Below are positions 13,910 through 18,781 of a stretch of 18,781 bases of DNA, one piece after another. Positions within the stretch are counted from its first letter, which is position 1. Each line of letters opens with the position of its first letter. Made by a program: the position numbers and the translations under genes. The notes beneath the pieces were generated by a model. That model saw only the letters and a list, made by a program, of their open reading frames with translations. It ran no database searches and had not been told where the DNA came from. The stretch is from Clostridiales bacterium (GTDB taxonomy: Bacteria; Bacillota_A; Clostridia; Saccharofermentanales; Saccharofermentanaceae): positions 1 through 18,781 of the forward strand of contig JAILHZ010000106.1 in the NCBI GenBank assembly GCA_024695545.1, given 5' to 3'.

Positions 13910-15112
13910 TCAGTGGTGCTCAAGGATAATCACGTAGAGATGGTCTTTTCCGTCTTCGAGCGTGGTGATCTTGTTCTCGGCGCTGTAAGTGAACGCGGCG
14001 CCGCCGTGCTGGCAGCCGTTGGTCCCGTTGGGCATTAGGCCACAGCCGTATCCGTGATCGAAGTTCATCATCTCCGCAAGAGAGTCGGAGTTTATAAGTT
14101 TCCCGCCGAAAAGCGCCCGGTCGAATGCCAGAAGATCGGCAACGCAGGTGTGGATCCCGCCGTCGCCGCGCTCGCGGATGCACTGCTTCGAGTGACCTTT
14201 TTCATCGACCATGCCGCTGTCATAGTAGGGCTTAAAACTCAGCGGGACAGCGGTCTCATTTCCCTGTACCATGGAGGTGGTGTGCTTCATGCCGCACGGA
14301 TCAAAAATATTCTCCTTCAGATAATCGCAGAAGCGCTGCCCTGAAATCTTCTCCACGATCATGGCCAGCAGCTGGTAGTTCGTATTGCAGTATTTCATTT
14401 TCGATCCGGGCGTGAACTGAAGTTCCGTCGCGCTGAGAGCTTCGAGGAACTCCCCGTCCGAGATCCGGCCGTGGAAGAAGTCATCCTTTCTGTCCCACTC
14501 GCCGGAAGAAGAGAAACCCCAGAAAACATCGGGCTCGTTAAGATAATCCGGTATGCCCGACTGCATGTGGAGAAGGTGATACAAGGTGATCCGGGAGCCG
14601 TTGCGGTATTCCGGGAAGAACTTGTCGATCGTGTCGTCCATCGAGATCTTTCCCTTTTCGATCAGCTGCATTACGGCAACCGCAGTGATCGTCTTGGAAG
14701 TCGAGCCCACATCGTATGTCGTATATGCATTGACGGAGGTGACCCCGTCGATCTCGGTCGCGTCTTCGCAGAAGAGATAAAGGACATCCTCATCGTTCGC
14801 GACGAGATAGCAGCCCCGGCAGTCCGTTGTGTGATACCGGTCGATCATCAGGGTATTTCTGAGCTCCTCGTATTTCGGATCATCATTTCTGAATGTGCGA
14901 TCCTCGCCGAGTGTGATGTTATCCACCGTGTAATGGCGCGACTTCTTGCGGCAGGCGGTTCCGAGCAGGAGACACGAAAGAAGGAGACTCGATGCCAGAA
15001 GACAGGAGAGAGCGCTTTTAAGACCCGGCTTTGATGTGTGCGTAACAGTGCTTTTCGCGCGGCCATTCATGATGTTTTTGAAGCGGTTCTTCATGTCTTT
15101 TTCTTCGCCCAT
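13910..15112 (-). CDS. Beta-lactamase-family serine hydrolase, exported lipoprotein
   Basis: 400 aa. Penicillin-binding-protein-like serine hydrolase of the class C/AmpH (Pfam Beta-lactamase) family. The catalytic SxxK is STSK (Ser137, Lys140), the second motif is YCN (Tyr241, Asn243) in MKYCNTNYQLLAMIVEKISG, and the third box is HGG (369-371) in place of KTG, as is usual in this family. It therefore has the residues for a peptidase, esterase or amidase acting outside the membrane; true beta-lactamase activity is not implied. The N-terminus has a long basic lead, a hydrophobic segment and LLGTAC with Cys54, a lipobox-like end with atypical Gly at -3. The frame is open to 15184, but the ATG at 15110-15112 is preceded by AAGGA at 8 nt; the ATG at 15094 is an alternative giving 394 aa. 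The stop is at 13910-13912. Confidence 0.88.
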   Translation of the reverse strand: MGEEKDMKNRFKNIMNGRAKSTVTHTSKPGLKSALSCLLASSLLLSCLLLGTACRKKSRHYTVDNITLGEDRTFRNDDPKYEELRNTLMIDRYHTTDCRGCYLVANDEDVLYLFCEDATEIDGVTSVNAYTTYDVGSTSKTITAVAVMQLIEKGKISMDDTIDKFFPEYRNGSRITLYHLLHMQSGIPDYLNEPDVFWGFSSSGEWDRKDDFFHGRISDGEFLEALSATELQFTPGSKMKYCNTNYQLLAMIVEKISGQRFCDYLKENIFDPCGMKHTTSMVQGNETAVPLSFKPYYDSGMVDEKGHSKQCIRERGDGGIHTCVADLLAFDRALFGGKLINSDSLAEMMNFDHGYGCGLMPNGTNGCQHGGAAFTYSAENKITTLEDGKDHLYVIILEHH

Positions 15113-15154
15113 AGATGATTCCTTGATACTCCGGGATTCGCTGTTTCTGATTTC

Positions 15155-15163
15155 TTTATAACA
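15155..15163 (-). promoter_or_regulatory. Extended -10 of the serine hydrolase gene
   Basis: On the minus strand TGTTATAAA fits TGnTATAAT with one mismatch. A weak TGGATT lies 17 nt upstream (15178-15183). Start expected near 15148, about 36 nt before the ATG. Confidence 0.45.
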
Positions 15164-15188
15164 GTACGGGGCGGCGAAATCCACGTGT

Positions 15189-15479
15189 TTGCGGAATCAT
15201 CTTCAGTTTGCAGGGAACACCTGTCGGGTTTGTCAGGAGGCGCATTTCAAGAAGCCCCTGCGTCGTCTAATACCGACGCCCGAACCGACGTTTACGGGTT
15301 ACATCTTTTATGCAAGTGCTTACGATGCCGATGGTAACGAATACCAGGCATCTTTCACAGGTGACACGAAAGAAAGTGTGAAACAGCAATTCTTTGCATG
15401 GTTGGAAGAAAATGGATATTTTGCAGGCAGTTATAATATTCTGGCAGTATATAGCGATGGTTCAAGGAGATCCGCCTAA
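15189..15479 (+). CDS. Doubtful small ORF, hypothetical protein or gene remnant
   Basis: A 96-codon frame with a TTG as its first possible start and no ATG or GTG near its beginning. The first 30 residues look unlike a protein start. From about residue 34 the sequence reads like a real small domain: alternating strand (GYIFYASAYDADGNEYQASF), an acidic amphipathic helix (TKESVKQQFFAWLEENG) and a final strand (YNILAVYSDGSRR). A CAGGAGG at 15236-15242 could be a ribosome-binding site, but no usable in-frame start follows it at normal spacing. Codon use in the second half is AT-rich compared with neighbours. It may be a decayed gene, the tail of a lost longer gene, or a small gene with an unusual start. 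No family recognised. Confidence 0.4.
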   Translation: MRNHLQFAGNTCRVCQEAHFKKPLRRLIPTPEPTFTGYIFYASAYDADGNEYQASFTGDTKESVKQQFFAWLEENGYFAGSYNILAVYSDGSRRSA

Positions 15480-15487
15480 CCATATGA

Positions 15488-15501
15488 AAATCATTTGATT
15501 T
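15488..15501. promoter_or_regulatory. Second copy of inverted repeat AAATCATTTGATTT
   Basis: The same 14-mer as at 2486-2499, about 60 bp upstream of the gap -35. It could be a regulator site for gap, or part of an AT-rich upstream element. Confidence 0.35.
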
Positions 15502-15561
15502 GATTTTTGCAGGAAATGAGAAGAAAAACGTCACTTTTGTCGTTTTCACCATGAAATTTGA

Positions 15562-15590
15562 TTGTAATAAAGGGGATTCTGTTGTAGAAT
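15562..15590 (+). promoter_or_regulatory. Promoter of gap, with 5' leader hairpin
   Basis: TTGTAA (15562-15567), 17 nt, TAGAAT (15585-15590). AT-rich DNA lies upstream, as expected of a strong promoter. The leader from about 15597 carries a short stem CCCC-GTGT-GGGG (15630-15641) ending 7 nt before the ribosome-binding site. Confidence 0.65.
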
Positions 15591-15662
15591 TTTAACTGGT
15601 GCGAATATGTGCACAATCTCATTAACAATCCCCGTGTGGGGAAAATATAGGAGGATTTTAAC

Positions 15663-16664
15663 ATGGCAGTTAAAGTTGCAATCAATGGTTTTGGTCGTAT
15701 CGGCCGTCTCGCTTTCCGTCAGATGTTTGGCGCTGAGGGTTACGAAGTAGTTGCTATCAACGACCTCACATCCCCGAAGATGCTTGCTCATCTTCTGAAG
15801 TATGACTCCGCTCAGGGTTCCTACGCTCTGAAGGACACCGTTTCCGCTGGTGAAGATTCCATCACAGTTAACGGTAAGACACTGAAGATTTACAAAGAGC
15901 CGGATGCTAACAATTGTCCTTGGGGCGAGCTCGGTGTTGACGTAGTTCTCGAGTGCTCCGGTTTCTACACATCTAAGGAGAAGGCACAGGCTCACATCAA
16001 TGCCGGTGCTAAGAAGGTTGTTATCTCCGCTCCGGCTGGTAACGATCTCCCGACAATCGTTTACAATGTAAACCACACAACTCTGACAGCTGATGACAAG
16101 ATCATCTCTGCTGCTTCCTGCACAACTAACTGCCTGGCTCCGATGGCTAAGGCTCTCAATGATCTCGCTGGCATCAAGTCCGGTATCATGAGCACCATCC
16201 ACGCTTACACAGGCGACCAGATGATCCTCGACGGCCCGCAGCGTAAGGGTGACCTCAGAAGATCCCGTGCCGGTGCTATCAACATCGTTCCGAACTCCAC
16301 AGGTGCTGCTAAGGCAATCGGCCTGGTTATCCCGGAGCTCAACGGTAAGCTCATCGGTTCCGCTCAGCGTGTTCCGACACCGACAGGTTCTACAACAATT
16401 CTCGTAGCTACAGTTGAGAAGTCCGTTACTAAGGAAGAGATCAACGCTGCTATGAAGGCTGCTTCCAACGAGTCCTTCGGTTACAACGAGGACGAGATCG
16501 TTTCTTCTGATATCGTTGGTTCTACATTCGGTTCTATCTTCGATGCTACACAGACAATGGTTGGCGCTGACAACCTCGTTCAGGTAGTATCCTGGTACGA
16601 CAACGAGAACTCCTACACATCTCAGATGGTTCGTACAATCAAGTACTTCGCAGAGCTCGGCTAA
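15663..16664 (+). CDS. gap: Glyceraldehyde-3-phosphate dehydrogenase, phosphorylating, NAD-type
   Basis: Catalyses oxidation and phosphorylation of glyceraldehyde-3-phosphate to 1,3-bisphosphoglycerate in glycolysis; cytoplasmic homotetramer. 333 aa, the usual length. The Rossmann motif INGFGRIGR (residues 7-15) and Asp34 after the second strand (INDL) point to NAD rather than NADP. Catalytic Cys153 is in [12 protein letters not shown], and the activating His180 is in [10 protein letters not shown]. The C-terminal [14 protein letters not shown] signature is complete. AGGAGG at 15649-15654, 8 nt upstream, sets the start. Codon use is strongly biased to GCT, GGT, CGT and AAG with few rare codons, the mark of a very highly expressed gene. 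It has its own promoter and a strong terminator, so it is a single-gene unit, not linked here to pgk or tpi as in many Bacillota. Confidence 0.98.
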   Translation: MAVKVAINGFGRIGRLAFRQMFGAEGYEVVAINDLTSPKMLAHLLKYDSAQGSYALKDTVSAGEDSITVNGKTLKIYKEPDANNCPWGELGVDVVLECSGFYTSKEKAQAHINAGAKKVVISAPAGNDLPTIVYNVNHTTLTADDKIISAASCTTNCLAPMAKALNDLAGIKSGIMSTIHAYTGDQMILDGPQRKGDLRRSRAGAINIVPNSTGAAKAIGLVIPELNGKLIGSAQRVPTPTGSTTILVATVEKSVTKEEINAAMKAASNESFGYNEDEIVSSDIVGSTFGSIFDATQTMVGADNLVQVVSWYDNENSYTSQMVRTIKYFAELG

Positions 16665-16703
16665 TAACCGCACTGCTTAAGAGTTCTTAAGTTAACACGA
16701 ATT

Positions 16704-16737
16704 AAAGGGACTGTTCCTTCGGGGACAGTCCTTTTTT
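16704..16737 (+). terminator. Terminator of gap with UUCG tetraloop
   Basis: A 14-bp stem (16704-16717 with 16722-16735, two G·U pairs) is capped by a TTCG tetraloop closed by C-G, one of the most stable RNA loops, and is followed by six T at 16732-16737. It lies 40 nt after the gap stop. Confidence 0.95.
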
Positions 16738-16931
16738 CTATGCGAAAAGCACTTGTGCCGGGCTGCTGTTTTCTATATGGAAAGCACCGCGCTCCGCGGA
16801 TACGCCTGTTCAAATCCTCAGTGTAAAAATGCAACTCTGAACACGAAATCCTGCATTTTATTTCTGCCCCGGGCACAAATTACCGATGCGCGGCACAGAT
16901 ATCAGGCTTCTTTTTCCTATGTTCCATAGCA
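16738..16931. other. Non-coding stretch between gap terminator and next promoter
   Basis: No gene is visible. It holds one octamer (AAAAGCAC, 16745-16752), a one-mismatch relative (GAAAGCAC, near 16778) and an imperfect inverted pair, TTGTGCCGGG (16753-16762) against CCCGGGCACAA (16868-16878). The remainder shows nothing I can name. Confidence 0.4.
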
Positions 16932-16940
16932 TGGTATAAT
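16932..16940 (+). promoter_or_regulatory. Extended -10 promoter of the zinc-ribbon gene pair
   Basis: TGGTATAAT is a perfect TGnTATAAT (TATAAT at 16935-16940). The -35 position is a T-rich, non-consensus stretch. Start near 16947, giving a 76-nt leader. Confidence 0.65.
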
Positions 16941-16952
16941 GACAGAGGAATT

Positions 16953-16996
16953 TGAGAAAAGGTGCCCCGAATGAACGGGCGGAAGTGCTTTTCTCA
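16953..16996 (+). other. Leader hairpin of the zinc-ribbon pair, one arm containing the octamer
   Basis: TGAGAAAAG (16953-16961) pairs perfectly with CTTTTCTCA (16988-16996), and an inner GCCC (16964-16967) pairs with GGGC (16977-16980). The octamer GTGCTTTT at 16985-16992 overlaps the 3' arm. The hairpin lies between the promoter and the ribosome-binding site GAGGG (17011-17015), with no T-run after it. Confidence 0.55.
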
Positions 16997-17022
16997 GAAG
17001 AGGGAAAAGAGAGGGTATACTT

Positions 17023-17922
17023 ATGAAACTTACAAGCATCAATTGCCCAAACTGCAACGGCCAGCTCCGTGAAGAAGGCGACAAGCTCATCTGCACAATG
17101 TGCGGCAGTGCTTTTGCCATCGATTACGACGAGTCCGATGTCGAGCATGAGAAGCTCAAGACCGAGGCAGAGCGCGAGCGTATCCGCATCGAGCGTGAGA
17201 AGGAGCTCATGGCGACGAAGATGCGTCTCGAGGAAGAAGCGCAGATCAGACGCGCCGAGCGCGCGAGAAAGCAGATCAGCGGCGGCATGCTGAAGTTCCT
17301 GCTGATCCCTGTCATTCTTATATTTGTCGGAAGCATCTGCTCGTTTATCTTCTTTGGCGTTGTGGCCAGAAACGTAAGCAAAAAATCAACCGGCTTTCTG
17401 AATTCTACAACGAAAACAAGCTCAGTCGCGACCTCAAAGCCGACCGAGCCCGCTCTCACCAAAGACACCATCCTGAACGATCAGTCTTTTGTCGAGAATG
17501 CTCTGGCTTCCGGTGTTTCGTTCTCCAAGACCAAGCACTCCGGCTTTGTTAATGACTTCGATCTTAAGTCGGAACTGAATCTGTCCATGGTCCCGCAGGC
17601 GACGCTTTCCGGCGAGCCGAAACTGGTAAATGTGTATTTTATCGAGGCGGATACAACCTACTTCATCATGGTGTATGAGCTGACCTTCGGCTACGATCAG
17701 GATATCGACCGCACGAAGACCATGTACTTCTCATGCTACCTTTCCGGTATTTCAAGAAACGATGCGGGGAAGATCGCAAGCGATTACAATGTGAAGATGG
17801 ATTACGGTACGGGAATGGATCTTTCGTACTCGGCATACGCAGACAAAGATCAGCTGTATCGTGAAGTCGTGCTCGGCAGAGGCGGAAACTTTGAGGATCT
17901 GACCGCGGATCTGGTCAAGTAA
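17023..17922 (+). CDS. Zinc-ribbon, coiled-coil, single-pass membrane protein (paralog 1)
   Basis: 299 aa. The N-terminus is a zinc ribbon with Cys8, Cys11, Cys24 and Cys27 (CPNC and CTMC, each CxxC). A highly charged Glu/Arg/Lys helix (about 36-84) is likely a coiled coil. One TM segment follows (about 90-113). Residues 114-150 are a Ser/Thr/Lys-rich spacer, and about 150-299 form a domain with strand-rich Tyr and Asp stretches, presumed extracytoplasmic. The expected topology is zinc ribbon inside, end domain outside. GAGGG at 17011-17015, 7 nt before the ATG, sets the start. It lies 25 nt before its paralog and has its own promoter and leader hairpin. No known family function is assigned to this architecture; it could link cytoplasmic sensing or scaffolding to the envelope. 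The octamer at 17108-17115 encodes Ser-Ala-Phe right after the last Cys pair. Confidence 0.8.
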   Translation: MKLTSINCPNCNGQLREEGDKLICTMCGSAFAIDYDESDVEHEKLKTEAERERIRIEREKELMATKMRLEEEAQIRRAERARKQISGGMLKFLLIPVILIFVGSICSFIFFGVVARNVSKKSTGFLNSTTKTSSVATSKPTEPALTKDTILNDQSFVENALASGVSFSKTKHSGFVNDFDLKSELNLSMVPQATLSGEPKLVNVYFIEADTTYFIMVYELTFGYDQDIDRTKTMYFSCYLSGISRNDAGKIASDYNVKMDYGTGMDLSYSAYADKDQLYREVVLGRGGNFEDLTADLVK

Positions 17923-17947
17923 GGCTGAAAAGTCCCGGAGGGAACTT

Positions 17948-18781
17948 ATGCAACTTAAGAGTTTAAACTGTAAAAACTGCGGAAACCCGCTCCGCGAGGA
18001 GAACGGCAGGCTTCACTGTTCTGTGTGCGGTTCATCCTTTGATATGGATGTCAGCGTCGAGTCACAGAAGATGGAGCATATCCAGAAGTCTCTCGAAGAA
18101 GCAGAAGCTTCCATCGAGTCGGATAAAAAAGCACTTGAGCAGTTCATGCGCGTCAAGGAAGCGGCGGAGATCGAGGAAGAGAGAAAGAGAAAGCAGCGGA
18201 TGGAAGAGCAGATGCGCGAGATCCGGAAGCGGGCAAGCAGGCGTGCGATCCGTCAGCTCCTGATCACGCTGATCATCTCCTTTGCGGTCGTCGTACTTTT
18301 GATCTTCCTTGCGGTGAAATATGGTGGCGGGAATAAGAAGAAAAAGTCGCAGAATGCTGCGCCGCCGACGTATGTGGAGAAGAACTACCGTATCACTCCG
18401 TCCGAACTGAAGAACTGCAGTGCTTTTCTCGAGGAAGTCTCGAAAGAGGCGATCGAGGGCGTCAAGAAGGACCACGACGGTTCTGTCTTCGATTCCCAGG
18501 ATGATGGTCTCTACATCTGGAACCGCACGGGCGAGCCGTACGTGAGCGAGTACTATCTGGCCACTCGCGATGACGGGAACTATCTCTACATGCTGATCGT
18601 ACTCCCGATGCATGGCGTGAACAATGCACCTCAATCAGACGCGGAACTAGACAGGGATGTTTACATTATGGCGTATGTCGAGGATGTTTACATCGGCGAG
18701 GACGGTAAGGTCAACTATTACGAGGACAAGATCAGCTTTGACGGCTCCTCGAAGTACAACTTCATGTGGCACGCCGATTTC
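17948..18781 (+). CDS. Zinc-ribbon, coiled-coil, single-pass membrane protein (paralog 2), cut by window edge
   Basis: Open from the ATG at 17948 to the right edge (278 codons), so the C-terminus is missing. Zinc ribbon Cys8, Cys11, Cys24 and Cys27 have the same spacing as paralog 1, with matching lead residues (LNCKNCGNPLREE against INCPNCNGQLREE). A longer charged coiled coil follows (about 36-97), then a TM segment (about 102-123), a Gly/Lys linker and a Tyr/Asp-rich end domain with little obvious similarity to paralog 1. GGAGGG at 17937-17942, 5 nt before the ATG, sets the start. It is the second gene of the pair, 25 nt after the first stop. Two octamers fall inside (18127-18134, 18420-18427). 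The pair looks like an old tandem duplication with a conserved inner half and a diverged outer half. Confidence 0.8.
   Translation, partial: MQLKSLNCKNCGNPLREENGRLHCSVCGSSFDMDVSVESQKMEHIQKSLEEAEASIESDKKALEQFMRVKEAAEIEEERKRKQRMEEQMREIRKRASRRAIRQLLITLIISFAVVVLLIFLAVKYGGGNKKKKSQNAAPPTYVEKNYRITPSELKNCSAFLEEVSKEAIEGVKKDHDGSVFDSQDDGLYIWNRTGEPYVSEYYLATRDDGNYLYMLIVLPMHGVNNAPQSDAELDRDVYIMAYVEDVYIGEDGKVNYYEDKISFDGSSKYNFMWHADF

Larger units (their letters stand above)
633..18427. repeat. Dispersed octamer AAAAGCAC/GTGCTTTT, 19 copies across the window
   Basis: AAAAGCAC on the plus strand starts at 633, 5762, 8339, 9799, 11422, 13608, 13688, 13768, 16745 and 18127. GTGCTTTT on the plus strand starts at 1385, 3534, 8356, 9660, 12062, 15048, 16985, 17108 and 18420. 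Counted by eye; about 0.5 copies are expected from base composition. Eight of 19 lie in the roughly 12% of the window that is intergenic. A T often follows (AAAAGCACT, 11 of 19). Function unknown; the span given is from first to last copy. Confidence 0.8.

Noticed and set aside
1346..15018. AAAAGCGC-type words (near 1343, 14109 and 15012) as part of the octamer family
   Set aside because: They differ at one core base and occur only three times, so I did not count them.
633..18427. Octamer as Chi or chromosome-segregation (KOPS-like) signal
   Set aside because: Such signals are strongly strand-biased; here the copies are 10 against 9. A weak bias could still appear genome-wide, so this is provisional.

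Overview
The window looks like chromosomal DNA of a low-to-mid GC Bacillota (Clostridia-type) bacterium. The signs are strong AGGAGG ribosome-binding sites 7-8 nt before most starts, sigma-A type promoters (several with an extended TGnTATAAT -10), rho-independent terminators, and gene families typical of Clostridia (DUF1836, YuaF-type NfeD with flotillin, Mbeg1-like lipase, zinc-ribbon membrane proteins). I cannot place the genus. No rRNA, tRNA, CRISPR array, phage or transposase gene is visible.

Layout. 1-2378 (minus): an alpha/beta hydrolase followed by a lipoprotein that runs off the left edge. 2524-6001 (plus): a complete operon, with a promoter whose spacer holds a perfect 16-bp palindrome, a DUF1836 HTH regulator, an NfeD-family membrane protein with a large His/Asp/Gly-rich insert, a flotillin with an Ala/Pro-rich tail, and a strong terminator. 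6002-7220: an AT-rich patch with two hairpin-forming repeat units and a gene of unknown function ending in a restriction-endonuclease-like domain. 7221-10585: a divergent pair, a Mbeg1-like serine hydrolase (minus) and a membrane protein with degenerate GGDEF and EAL domains (plus). 10646-13572: a water-selective aquaporin (minus) divergent from a metallo-beta-lactamase-fold hydrolase and a MATE transporter (plus). 13573-13909: an 80-bp tandem repeat. 13910-15112: a beta-lactamase-family serine hydrolase lipoprotein (minus). 15189-15479: a doubtful small ORF. 15562-16737: a highly expressed monocistronic gap gene with its promoter and a UUCG terminator. 16932-18781: a promoter, a leader hairpin and two tandem paralogous zinc-ribbon/coiled-coil/membrane proteins, the second cut by the right edge.

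Much of the window concerns the cell envelope: flotillin/NfeD membrane domains, lipoproteins, lipases, aquaporin, MATE export and zinc-ribbon membrane proteins.

The most unusual signal is not a gene. The octamer AAAAGCAC (or its complement GTGCTTTT) occurs 19 times in 18.8 kb, where about 0.5 is expected from base composition. It shows no strand preference, is enriched between genes, sits inside genes partly through less favoured codons, and repeatedly forms arms of leader hairpins or marks the period of the tandem repeat. Its density and behaviour resemble DNA-uptake-sequence families, which I do not know to be described in this group. Other explanations remain open.
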